NCBI RefSeq assembly: GCF_900299525.1
Contig: NZ_OMKA01000031.1
Coordinates: 248,001 to 312,000, forward strand
Origin: Aquimarina sp. Aq78
Lineage (GTDB): Bacteria; Bacteroidota; Bacteroidia; Flavobacteriales; Flavobacteriaceae
Direction: 5' to 3'
DNA length: 64,000 bases
Shown piece after piece: positions 42,381 to 52,362 of the stretch (positions within the stretch are counted from its first letter, which is position 1; each line of letters begins with the position of its first letter). The notes below the pieces were generated by a model. That model searched no databases, had not been told where the DNA came from, and was given only the letters and a program-made list of their open reading frames with translations. The translations under genes were made by a program, and so were the position numbers.

Positions 42381-45300
42381 ATGAAACAATATTATCAACG
42401 AACATTTTTTTTACGAAAAGCATGGTGTCTATTGCTCCTGTTGTTTATAGGAGTTAGCGGCATTTTTGCGCAAAACCTTGTAGAAACCGAACCCAATAAT
42501 GCTTTTGGCGATGCAGGAATTCAAGAGATTTTTGACAGAGAAAGCCTTTGGGGAGAAACTGCCAATAATCCTTTTTTTGGTAGCCCTGATCCAATTGATA
42601 TTTGGCATATAACCCCTACTTCAGGGACAGACCGTTATTTGTATCACAGTTATCAAGGAGCAAAAGTGTTTTCAAGTCCAGCAGGAGCATTTACAACTCC
42701 TGATGTATGGTTAGTAACTCGTAATGGAGGTCATAATGGTACAATGGTGAGTCAAGTAAAACTTGTAAATTCGGTGACGTCACGTTATTTATTAGATTAT
42801 ACAGGAACTAACTATTATTATTCTATCGAGGTAAGAGGGAATGATGGTTTGTATAATGCACAACCAATATTTGATGCGCGTATTACGGTACGTTCTAATA
42901 GTACTACATTTTGCCAGGATCCTAATTCAGTAACTGCTATTTCATCAACTTCTTCGAAGAATGCAATTAGCCTGAATGCAATCACAGTACCCGCCGGAGG
43001 AGCGACAGGATATATGGTAAAAATTAGTGATACGAATAGTTTTACAGATCAAATGGATAATTTTGATGTACTACCAACTGCGGATACTGCGTATAGTGGT
43101 ACAGGAGAACAAGTAGTGTATTCAGGTACATCGGCAAATCCAAATATTAGTATTACAGGATTGACTAATGAAACTGAATATTATGTAAAAGCATATGCGT
43201 ACACATTATGCGATGGCGATTTTTATTTTTATAACAATGCTGGTAGTAGTATCCCTGTACAAACTTGTGTTGCTCCAACAGCTCCTGTAGCAAACATCAC
43301 CTTTGGAAATGAAACCAATAGCACTATAAATTTAAGTAGTTTTGATGCTGCTCTCGATGCAGAAGGATATATCATTAAAGTAAATACCGTTAATAGTTTT
43401 ACTAATTTAGGAACAGTTTCAACTTTACCATCTACAAATACTATATATAATGGTTCTGGAGAACAAATAGTATATGCAGGAACAGCTAATAACCCTGATA
43501 TTACTATTACTGGATTAAATGCATCTACAGAGTATTTTGTGAAAGTATATGGGTATAATGAGTGTTTAAGTAATTTTTATATTGAAAACACAGGAGCTAC
43601 AGCTTCTTCTACGACATGTGGTAGTCCAACAGATGGTCAAATAAACTTAACCGCTAATAATGCTGCTAAAACAGAGGCTTCGGTTCAGGTACAGCAAACA
43701 AAACCGGCAACTGTTAGTGGCGTTTTAGTATATATCAACACAACAAATTCTTTTACCGCACCAACAGATGGAAACACATTACCAACTGCCAATGCAGTAT
43801 ATTCTGGTAGTGGGCAACAAGTAGTTGCTTCTTCGACTTTGGCAAATTCATCTGTAGCTATAACGAGCTTAAATCCAAATACTACGTATTATTTTAAAGC
43901 ATATGGATATAACTCTTGTGCCGATGGGACTTATTTTTTCGAAACTACAGGAACAAGTCATTCTGATACAACGTGCGGAATTACAACCAATACAGTAAGT
44001 AACGAAGTGATTTCTTCAGTAAAAATGAACGCATTATCTATAGATAGTTTTGATGCACCTGTAGCAGATACTTTTGGGAATGACCCTACAGGATATGTAG
44101 TTGTGATGAATACAACAAACACATTTACACCATTAACAACTAGTGTTTCATTACCAACTGCCAATGCAGTGTACGCTAGTGGACAACAAGTAGTGTATGC
44201 AGGAACTTCTAACACCCCTAATGTAGCTGTTAGTGGACTTACAGAAAATACAGAGTATTACGTTACCATATACGCATACAAACAATGTGATACCAATATT
44301 TATTTTCAGCAAACGGGATATTCATTTACACAAAAAACGGAAGCAATTACTACTAATTTAGCGAGTACTGTTGTCGTATCTAATGTAGTAAAAGAGTCAT
44401 TACAACTAGATAGTTTTACAGCAGCTGCAACCGATGCTAGTGCGGTAGATATAACCGGCTATGTGATAAAAATGAATACTTCTAATACATTTACACCTAT
44501 AGGCTCAGGAAATATGTTACCTGTTGCAAATGCTGTGTATATTAGTGGAGAGCAGGTAATATATGCAGGAACTTCTAATACTCCTAATCTATCCATTACA
44601 GGACTTACAGAAAATACAACCTATTATTTTACAATAAATGGATATGCACTACAAGATGGAATTTATAATTATCAGTCAACAGGATATACCTTTTCACAAA
44701 CTACCTTAACGATTAACTTTACGACACCAAGTTTAATTTTTGGTGGAGCAGATGTCACTTTAAGTGGAAATGCAAGTTCTAGTGGAGTTGTTAGTTTTAG
44801 TTTAGTAGATGATCCGACCACGAGTAGTATTAGTGGTGACATGTTTACTATCGGAAACGCTGGGGATACTACAGTACGTGTAAGTGCTGCTGCAAATGGA
44901 GTTTACGGAGCAGATTCCAAAGATTTTCCGGTTACGATTAACAGAATAAATCCAGTAATCACCTGGAGTCCAGTATCATCAAGTATCCTTATCAATGTAC
45001 CTTTAGATGCCAGCTATTTAAATGCAGTAGCAAACACACCAGGTACTTTTGAGTATTATGAAAATTATTCATCATTTTATAAGGTTTATTCAGGTAGAAT
45101 TACAGCAGGTGTTACAGCATTAACATATGCAGGGCCGCGTACAATTTACGCCAGGTTTATTCCTGCTGATGTAAATTATAATATTGTACCAGCGAGTATA
45201 GCAATTACAGTAACTGCTGCCCCGAAAATGGTCGATATTACCCCTGTTGATGCTACCAAAGCATTGGGTAGTGCCGATCCAACATTAACGTCTGCGCTTA

Positions 45301-48300
45301 CAGGTGGGGTTTTAGCTTTTGGAGATAAAATGTGGGTGCCTTTAAAAAGAGAACCAGGAGAAACTGTGGGTACCTATGTGATTTCTATAGATCAAACCGC
45401 TCAGGCACCTGCAAGTTTTGATCCTTCAGGAGTTTGTACTACAGGTATTTGTATCCTAACTCCAGATTTAGATCCATTTGGTGAAGGAGGCGATATATTG
45501 GGTACCAGTAACTATACGATCCAAACGAATACAGGAACATTTACTATTGCTGATAAGGAACAAGTAACAATTACGTTAGATCCTTTTAAAGTAAGAAACA
45601 GATATTATACGGGTAGCCCATTTATTCCAGTAACCGTTTCTAATATGGTGGTTACGGGTACAGCAAATCCACCTGCACCAGCACCAACAGTAAATATGGT
45701 ATATGCTGGTAATGATCAGCTTGGTGGTTCGTATGGGCCTTCTATAACGCCACCAACCAATGCAGGGACCTATACGGTAACGGGTAGTATTGATGCTACT
45801 GATCCTAATTATTTTGGGACAGCTACAGGTAGTTTTACCATTTACCAATCCGGTATTGTTACTTTTACAGCATCGAATGCACAAGTGAAAAAGTATGATG
45901 GTACCCCAAAAACTTTTGAGGTTACTGCTACAGGAGAATTAGGAGAAAGCTTACCTATAATTGTTAATTATGATATTGACCCAGGTGCCGGAACTTTATA
46001 TTCTGAAGCCCCGCAAGTAGCCGTAGGAACGTACCCTGTTAGAGTAAGAACAAGTTTTGCAATGAACTATAACTCTGAGTATACTGGTACCTTAACGATA
46101 ACCGATAAAACAATAGTAACTATCAATCTTGCAGGGTTAACACAGCCTTATACTGGTACTCCAAAATCAGTAACGGTTAGTAGCATAGAAACAAGCCCTG
46201 GCGTAGCGGCTACACCAACACCAGTAGTAGATATCACCTATGAAGGAATTAATGGGACATTCTATACTAAACAAAGTACACCCCCAACCAATGGAGGGCA
46301 ATACAGAGTCATAGCCGAAGTAGATGCTGCAGATCCTAATTTTACAGGAACTGGGAGCGAAACTCTTAGAATTACTCTTAAAGAAAGAGTAACCTTTAAT
46401 TTTGATACTTCAGATTTAAGTAAAACATATAACGGAAGCGGACAAGGAGTAACCATTATTAACGTTACAGATAGTGATGACGTGGTGATAACTCCTGGTT
46501 ATACTTTTGTGTATAGTGGAACTGATGCTGATGATAATGCTTACGGGCCGTCACCTGTAGCACCAACTAATGCCGGTGATTATACGATAACAGCAACAGT
46601 AAGTCCTTTTGATACAACATATCAAGGAAGTGGATCAGAAAACTTTAGTATTAGCCGGATAGCACTTACTTTAATTGCAGAGGCAAAAAGCAAAGTATAT
46701 GGTGATGCCGATCCAACCTTAACTTATCAAGTTACAAGTGGAAGTTTAATAGGAAGTGATGCCATCACTGGAAATTTAGCAAGAGCCAATGGAGAAGATG
46801 TAGGAACGTATACTATCAATAAGGGAACTTTAACAGCAGGTGTTAATTATGGTATTACATATACCAGTGCTGATTTTGAGATTACAAAAGCGGACCAAAC
46901 GATAAGTTTTGATGCTTTAACAACGGTAACGTATGGAGATGCTAGCTTTAATTTAACCGCGACAGCTTCATCAGGTTTCGATATTACATATATAAGTTCA
47001 AATACTTCGGTAGCAACGGTTTCAGGAAATACGGTAACTATTGTAGGAGCAGGAAGTGCAACCATTACAGCAAGTCAAGCAGGGAATATAAACTATAATG
47101 CAGCTACCAATATAGATCAAGTATTAACAGTAAAGAGGAAAGATTTAAGTGTGTTTCCAGTGGTAACTACTGTTGAGTATGGCTTAATTATTGACACATC
47201 AGGAACAGTTCCTGTAATGGCTACAGGATTTGTTAATGGAGATGATATCAATACATTAACACCAAGTGGATTACCATATAGAGTAGATTATTATGATAAT
47301 ACAATTCCTGGATTTGTAGCAAGAGATGTAGGGATTTATCCTAATGGAGCACGTATTTTTGATGTAGCTGATCCTTATGAGTATCATCCTAACTATAAAT
47401 ATGTATTTACAGCAGCGCCTGTAGAAATTGTTCCTCTAGAAGTTACTATAACAGGAGATGTAAATCAGACTAAAACATTTGGAGATGCAGATCCTACATT
47501 AGCATATACAGTAACGCCGCTACCTGTAAATGGAGCAGAAAAAGCATACAATCACAGTGCATTTGCATTGTCTGGTAGTTTAGAAAGAGTTTCAGGAGAA
47601 AATGTAGGAACTTATGCTATTAATCAAGGAACCTTAGCCCTTACTACAGCAAATTATACGATAAACTTTGTAGCAAACGATTTTGAAATAACCGCCAGAG
47701 CTATTGAAATCACTGTAGATGCCAAATCAAAAATTTATGGAAATGCTGATCCAGCATTAACCTATCAAATTACTTCAGGATCATTAGCGGGTAGCGATAC
47801 TTTTAGAGGAGTTTTAACAAGAGCTTCAGGAGAAAATGCAGGTACCTATGCGATTCGGCAAGGTACGTTGGCAGTAGATGCAAATTATGCAATTAGCTTT
47901 ATAAGTAATGATCTTACGATTACTACAAGAACAATAGAAGTAACTGCCGATGCAAAAACAAAAACGTATGGAGATGCTGACCCTGCATTAACTTATCAAA
48001 TTACCTCGGGTAGCTTAGCAGGAAGTGATACTTTTGCAGGTGCGATAGCTCGAGTAACAGGACAGGCACAAGGAAACTATGTCATTAATCAAGGAACTTT
48101 AACCTTAGGAGCAAACTATGATCTTAGCTTTGTTAATGGTAACTTATATATTGATTATCGTTTTATTAGAATCATACCTAGTGCTATCCAGAAGATTTAT
48201 GGAAATCCGGATCCTGCTTTTAGTGTACCTTTTGCAATTACGATAGGCTCACTAGCTTATGATGATGCAGTTGTTGTTACAGGTAGTTCGAGAGATCTTG

Positions 48301-51275
48301 GAGAAAATGTAGGAGGATATCAAATTAGAGGCTTAAGAACCCAATTTACATCTACTAATGGAGGCCAATCTTCTTATAGTGTATCATTTATGAATGCTCC
48401 GTCTGCAAGATTAAATATTCGCTCTCGTGATATCCAAGTAACTGCAGATGCACAATCAAAAGTCTATGGCGATACCGACCCTGTATTAAGCTATCAAGTT
48501 ACCAACGGTGCCTTACAGTTTAGTGATGCCTTTACAGGAAGTTTAACTAGGGTAACAGGAGAAAATTTAGGTACGTATGTGATTAATCAAGGTACATTAA
48601 GTACAGGTAGTAACTATACGTTAAGTTATGTAAGTGATGACCTAACGATTGGTCAGAGAGCTATTGAGATTACAGCAGATGCCAAATCTAAAACCTATGG
48701 AGATATTGATCCAGCATTCACCTATCAAATCACTAGCGGAAGTTTAGTAGGAAGTGATGCCTTTACAGGAAATTTAACAAGAGTTGCTGGAGAAACTATA
48801 GGAACATATGCTATTAATCAAGGAGATTTAGCTTTAGATTCAAATTATAATATAACTTATATAAGTGATAATTTTAGTATTGCTCCTGCCGATGTAATCG
48901 TAACCGCCATAGCAAAATCAAAAATTTATGGAGACTCGGATCCCGCATTAACGTATACAGTCACTACAGGAAGCGCAATAGGAAGTGATGCATTTACCGG
49001 TAGCTTAGCAAGAGTTTCAGGAGAAAATGTAGGAACGTATGCAATAAACCAAGGAACATTAGTAGTAGACTCTAACTATGCATTGACCTTCGTGAGTAAT
49101 GATTTGACTATTGGTCAAAGAACTATCGAAGTTACAGCTGATGCACAAACTAAAACCTATGGAGATGCAGATCCTGCATTAACCTATCAAATTACGAATG
49201 GTAGTTTAACAGGAAGCGATGCTTTTACAGGAAATTTAGAAAGAATAACCGGTGAAAATGTTGGAGCCTATGCTATCAACCAAGGAAGTTTAGCGTTAAA
49301 CAGTAATTATACGTTGAGTTACATTGGTAATGATGTAACGATCACTCCTCGACGGATTGGTGTAATTGCAGACCCTAAATCAAAGGTTTATGGAGATGCA
49401 GATCCTACGTTGACTGCTGCAGTATATCTTGGTTCGCTTGTAAATGGGGATGTTTTAACCGGATCTTTAATTCGTGACCCTGGAGAAGATGTAGGATTCT
49501 ATCCGATTAGACAGGGAACTGTTGTAGTTAATGGAAATTATGATATTGAATTTAGGTCTGAGAACTTAAATATTACTCCTCGTGCTATCCAAGTAACGGC
49601 AGATGTACAACATAAAACTTATGGAGATGCAGACCCAACGTTAACATATCAAATTACCAATGGAGCTTTACAGTTTAGTGATACCTTCTCAGGAAGTATA
49701 ACACGTGCAACAGGGGAAGCTGTAGGTGCCTATACAATTAACCAAGGAACTGTCGCGCTTAATAGTAACTACTCTTTAAGCTATATAAGTAATGACTTAA
49801 CGATTGGTCAACGTGCTATTACGATCACAGCAGATAGTCATGTAAAAGTAATTGGTGCGGCAGATCCTACACTTACCTATCGAATTACCTCTGGTGGGTT
49901 ACAATTTTCTGATACCGTAACTGGAAACCTTACAAGGGTAACAGGAGAAACCTTAGGAGATTATGCGATTAATCAAGGAAGTCTGAGTGTAGGAGGTAAT
50001 TATAATCTAACCTTTATACCAGGTACATTAACCATTACCAATCTGATTCCGCAAGTAATTACTTTTGGTACATTAACTGATCGTTCTTTTGGAGATGCAG
50101 CTTTTGTATTAGCGGCAACAGGAGGTGCTTCTGGTAATCCGATAACTTTTGTGAGTTCGAATACAGCGGTAGCTACCATATCAGGAAATACTGTAACTAT
50201 TGTTGGAGTAGGAACTACCACTATCACAGCATCACAGACAGGTAATACTACTTATGCAGCTGCTATAGATGTACCACAGGTGCTTAATGTGAACAAAGGA
50301 AATCAAACGATTACTTTTGCTCCTTTGGCAGATGTGAGTGTTGAAGCTCCTACTTTTAGCCTAAATGCAACCGCTACTTCTGGATTGGGAGTTACATATA
50401 CCAGTTCAAACCCTGCCGTGGCTACAGTTTCTGGAAGTGTAATATCTATAGTAGGTATTGGAACCACAACGATTACCGCTTCACAAGCAGGAGATGTTAA
50501 TTGGAACGCAGCAACCGATGTAATACAAACCTTAACTGTTGTAGAGGCTTGTCCACTAGCGAATCTTCCTGCAGACAATTTACAGGTACGAGCTTTTGGT
50601 GAAACCTGTACAGATAAAAACAATGGAATCATTAGTATAAATGCCGGTCAGGCTCAGAATTATATCGCAACGATAAATAGTCAAACCTATACCTTCACGT
50701 CTGACCTTACTGTAGCAGATCTGGCATCAGGAACCTATCCTGTATGTGTTGCTATAGCTGGATTTACCAATTGTGAGCAGTGTTTTGAATTGGTTATAGA
50801 GGAAGCTCCGATATTAAACGGTAAGACAACGGTAAATACAAACGGAAGTAACGCAAAAGAAGTATTTGTTGATATAGAGACAGGTACAGCTCCTTTTACG
50901 GTTAAAATTAATGATGCTATTATAGGAGAATATAATACCAAGAACTTCACGGTAGAAGCGCAAAGTGGAGACACGGTTGAGGTTTCTTCTAGTAGAGAAT
51001 GTGAAGGTAAATTATCTAAAACTATTGATGCCTTTGCAGATGTTACCGCATATCCTAACCCTACCAGAGCAGGAGTGACACTTACGCTTCCTAATATAGG
51101 GATTGATACAATAGCAGTGGAGATTCATAATGCATTAGGAGTAAGTGTATCGACAAGAAGATATGCTGTTGCAGGTAGTAAAGCAGTGCTGCCTATGGAA
51201 AACTTACCTGCCGGGATATATTTTGTGACGATAAAAGAAGGAACTTCAAAAACATTTAAAATCATAAAAGAATAA
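42381..51275 (+). CDS. Giant T9SS-exported adhesin with FnIII-like and MBG repeats (2964 aa)
   Basis: After a signal peptide (to GIFAQ, about residue 31) and an N-terminal domain come about five FnIII-like repeats of 120-130 residues (e.g. SITGLTENTTYYFTINGY). Next is a central section of bacterial Ig-like and YDG-type modules, then about a dozen MBG_2-type repeats of roughly 80 residues keyed by YGDADPALTYQ and VGTYAINQGTL (about 1430-2550), two more Ig-like modules, and a T9SS type A tail (TAYPNPTRAGVTLTLP, AGIYFVTIKEG). It is probably a filamentous cell-surface adhesin. Tandem repeats make it prone to length change by recombination. Confidence 0.88.
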   Translation: MKQYYQRTFFLRKAWCLLLLLFIGVSGIFAQNLVETEPNNAFGDAGIQEIFDRESLWGETANNPFFGSPDPIDIWHITPTSGTDRYLYHSYQGAKVFSSPAGAFTTPDVWLVTRNGGHNGTMVSQVKLVNSVTSRYLLDYTGTNYYYSIEVRGNDGLYNAQPIFDARITVRSNSTTFCQDPNSVTAISSTSSKNAISLNAITVPAGGATGYMVKISDTNSFTDQMDNFDVLPTADTAYSGTGEQVVYSGTSANPNISITGLTNETEYYVKAYAYTLCDGDFYFYNNAGSSIPVQTCVAPTAPVANITFGNETNSTINLSSFDAALDAEGYIIKVNTVNSFTNLGTVSTLPSTNTIYNGSGEQIVYAGTANNPDITITGLNASTEYFVKVYGYNECLSNFYIENTGATASSTTCGSPTDGQINLTANNAAKTEASVQVQQTKPATVSGVLVYINTTNSFTAPTDGNTLPTANAVYSGSGQQVVASSTLANSSVAITSLNPNTTYYFKAYGYNSCADGTYFFETTGTSHSDTTCGITTNTVSNEVISSVKMNALSIDSFDAPVADTFGNDPTGYVVVMNTTNTFTPLTTSVSLPTANAVYASGQQVVYAGTSNTPNVAVSGLTENTEYYVTIYAYKQCDTNIYFQQTGYSFTQKTEAITTNLASTVVVSNVVKESLQLDSFTAAATDASAVDITGYVIKMNTSNTFTPIGSGNMLPVANAVYISGEQVIYAGTSNTPNLSITGLTENTTYYFTINGYALQDGIYNYQSTGYTFSQTTLTINFTTPSLIFGGADVTLSGNASSSGVVSFSLVDDPTTSSISGDMFTIGNAGDTTVRVSAAANGVYGADSKDFPVTINRINPVITWSPVSSSILINVPLDASYLNAVANTPGTFEYYENYSSFYKVYSGRITAGVTALTYAGPRTIYARFIPADVNYNIVPASIAITVTAAPKMVDITPVDATKALGSADPTLTSALTGGVLAFGDKMWVPLKREPGETVGTYVISIDQTAQAPASFDPSGVCTTGICILTPDLDPFGEGGDILGTSNYTIQTNTGTFTIADKEQVTITLDPFKVRNRYYTGSPFIPVTVSNMVVTGTANPPAPAPTVNMVYAGNDQLGGSYGPSITPPTNAGTYTVTGSIDATDPNYFGTATGSFTIYQSGIVTFTASNAQVKKYDGTPKTFEVTATGELGESLPIIVNYDIDPGAGTLYSEAPQVAVGTYPVRVRTSFAMNYNSEYTGTLTITDKTIVTINLAGLTQPYTGTPKSVTVSSIETSPGVAATPTPVVDITYEGINGTFYTKQSTPPTNGGQYRVIAEVDAADPNFTGTGSETLRITLKERVTFNFDTSDLSKTYNGSGQGVTIINVTDSDDVVITPGYTFVYSGTDADDNAYGPSPVAPTNAGDYTITATVSPFDTTYQGSGSENFSISRIALTLIAEAKSKVYGDADPTLTYQVTSGSLIGSDAITGNLARANGEDVGTYTINKGTLTAGVNYGITYTSADFEITKADQTISFDALTTVTYGDASFNLTATASSGFDITYISSNTSVATVSGNTVTIVGAGSATITASQAGNINYNAATNIDQVLTVKRKDLSVFPVVTTVEYGLIIDTSGTVPVMATGFVNGDDINTLTPSGLPYRVDYYDNTIPGFVARDVGIYPNGARIFDVADPYEYHPNYKYVFTAAPVEIVPLEVTITGDVNQTKTFGDADPTLAYTVTPLPVNGAEKAYNHSAFALSGSLERVSGENVGTYAINQGTLALTTANYTINFVANDFEITARAIEITVDAKSKIYGNADPALTYQITSGSLAGSDTFRGVLTRASGENAGTYAIRQGTLAVDANYAISFISNDLTITTRTIEVTADAKTKTYGDADPALTYQITSGSLAGSDTFAGAIARVTGQAQGNYVINQGTLTLGANYDLSFVNGNLYIDYRFIRIIPSAIQKIYGNPDPAFSVPFAITIGSLAYDDAVVVTGSSRDLGENVGGYQIRGLRTQFTSTNGGQSSYSVSFMNAPSARLNIRSRDIQVTADAQSKVYGDTDPVLSYQVTNGALQFSDAFTGSLTRVTGENLGTYVINQGTLSTGSNYTLSYVSDDLTIGQRAIEITADAKSKTYGDIDPAFTYQITSGSLVGSDAFTGNLTRVAGETIGTYAINQGDLALDSNYNITYISDNFSIAPADVIVTAIAKSKIYGDSDPALTYTVTTGSAIGSDAFTGSLARVSGENVGTYAINQGTLVVDSNYALTFVSNDLTIGQRTIEVTADAQTKTYGDADPALTYQITNGSLTGSDAFTGNLERITGENVGAYAINQGSLALNSNYTLSYIGNDVTITPRRIGVIADPKSKVYGDADPTLTAAVYLGSLVNGDVLTGSLIRDPGEDVGFYPIRQGTVVVNGNYDIEFRSENLNITPRAIQVTADVQHKTYGDADPTLTYQITNGALQFSDTFSGSITRATGEAVGAYTINQGTVALNSNYSLSYISNDLTIGQRAITITADSHVKVIGAADPTLTYRITSGGLQFSDTVTGNLTRVTGETLGDYAINQGSLSVGGNYNLTFIPGTLTITNLIPQVITFGTLTDRSFGDAAFVLAATGGASGNPITFVSSNTAVATISGNTVTIVGVGTTTITASQTGNTTYAAAIDVPQVLNVNKGNQTITFAPLADVSVEAPTFSLNATATSGLGVTYTSSNPAVATVSGSVISIVGIGTTTITASQAGDVNWNAATDVIQTLTVVEACPLANLPADNLQVRAFGETCTDKNNGIISINAGQAQNYIATINSQTYTFTSDLTVADLASGTYPVCVAIAGFTNCEQCFELVIEEAPILNGKTTVNTNGSNAKEVFVDIETGTAPFTVKINDAIIGEYNTKNFTVEAQSGDTVEVSSSRECEGKLSKTIDAFADVTAYPNPTRAGVTLTLPNIGIDTIAVEIHNALGVSVSTRRYAVAGSKAVLPMENLPAGIYFVTIKEGTSKTFKIIKE

Positions 51276-51289
51276 ATCAAATAGAATAC

Positions 51290-51315
51290 GCTCTCCTATT
51301 TTTTGATAGGAGAGC
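51290..51315 (+). terminator. Hairpin after the giant adhesin gene
   Basis: GCTCTCCTAT (51290-51299) pairs with ATAGGAGAGC (51306-51315) around a TTTTTG loop. There is no T-run after it (ATTATTATTT follows). It lies 14 bp after the adhesin stop and 23 bp before the next start, so it may cause partial termination or mRNA processing. Confidence 0.65.
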
Positions 51316-51338
51316 ATTATTATTTAAAAATAAATACA

Positions 51339-52037
51339 ATGAAAAACATATTATATTTTATACTACTAGGTTTATGTGTACTACTATCATGTAGTCGTGA
51401 AGAATTTTCAGATGAAGGTCCAAAACCTGAACCAGTAAATGAAACTCCAACTATACCAAATTTGATATTTCCTGCTAATAACCAGGTTTGTACCAATTTT
51501 AAGCTAACATTTGATTGGGAAGCCTCATTAGATGGTAATGGAGATGCTATCGCTTATCAAATCGATATTGCTACGAATGATACATTTGATAATATCTTAT
51601 TTTCGATAATAACTTCAGAAACGACCAGAGCATTCAATCTTGAAAAAGGAATTACATATTATTGGAGAGTGAAAGCAATTGATAGTAAACAGAGTGAAAG
51701 TGAGTATTCTGAGGTTCATACATTTTTTACAGAACCCAATGCAGGAATAAATCATATTCCTTTTTCACCATCAGTCACATCTCCTAAACCCGGAGATGCA
51801 GTATCAGGAAATACCATAACATTAGATTGGGATTCTACTGATAGTGATGGTGATCCATTATTGTATGATTTATATTTCGGAACTACAAATCCGCCTATAC
51901 TACTAGCTCAGGATTTTTCGGTATCAAACTTTGATGTAAGTGTATCTCCAAATACTACATATTATTGGAGGGTTGTAGCCAAAGATGATAAACAAGGAGT
52001 TGCTATTGGTAGAGTTTGGAATTTTACAACTAATTAA
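51339..52037 (+). CDS. Lipoprotein with two FnIII-like domains
   Basis: A TTG at 51303 could open the frame but lies inside a hairpin; the ATG at 51339 gives a proper lipoprotein signal with lipobox LLSC (Cys17), so it is used (232 aa). Two fibronectin III-like domains follow (about 35-135 and 140-232), each ending in TYYWRVKAID or TYYWRVVAKD. The protein is probably anchored to the outer membrane. It lies 63 bp after the giant adhesin gene and may help hold or expose it. Confidence 0.82.
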   Translation: MKNILYFILLGLCVLLSCSREEFSDEGPKPEPVNETPTIPNLIFPANNQVCTNFKLTFDWEASLDGNGDAIAYQIDIATNDTFDNILFSIITSETTRAFNLEKGITYYWRVKAIDSKQSESEYSEVHTFFTEPNAGINHIPFSPSVTSPKPGDAVSGNTITLDWDSTDSDGDPLLYDLYFGTTNPPILLAQDFSVSNFDVSVSPNTTYYWRVVAKDDKQGVAIGRVWNFTTN

Positions 52038-52097
52038 ATGATTTTTTTGATAAAGATTTAGATGTAATTATGCGTGAATAATGTTTAAGGACAGATA

Positions 52098-52207
52098 CGT
52101 CACTTCGAGTGAAATTCTGTGAGAATTTAGTATCGAGAAGCACTTTTTAGCTATAAATTTTCTTGTTTTCGATACATCAAACCAGAGATTTGGCACTCAA
52201 ACTGACG
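52098..52207. repeat. Palindromic intergenic element, copy 2
   Basis: CGTCACTTCGAGTG (52098-52111) and CACTCAAACTGACG (52194-52207) are imperfect inverted arms, with inner AGTATCGAGAAG and TTTTCGATAC arms. These words match the element at 33457-33576. Both copies sit between convergent genes. Confidence 0.65.
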
Positions 52208-52252
52208 AAAATTTCTTATCCATTATTTACGTTAATTATAATTGTTTTTAAG

Positions 52253-52288
52253 AAAACGGCACATCTAATTTATGTGCCGTTTTTTTTA
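52253..52288. terminator. Strong terminator between convergent genes
   Basis: AACGGCACAT (52255-52264) pairs with ATGTGCCGTT (52272-52281), with a T8 run after it on the plus strand and AAAA before it, so it should work best for the plus-strand transcript. Confidence 0.85.
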
Positions 52289-52362
52289 TTAAGATTATAG
52301 TCTACGCACGGATGTTTAATCAATACCTACGATATTTTAGTTCGTAATCTACTCTTCAGAGC

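Noticed and set aside
46680..50040. Non-coding tandem repeat or CRISPR-like array
   Set aside because: The repeats keep one open frame and spell MBG protein domains within the 2964-aa gene.
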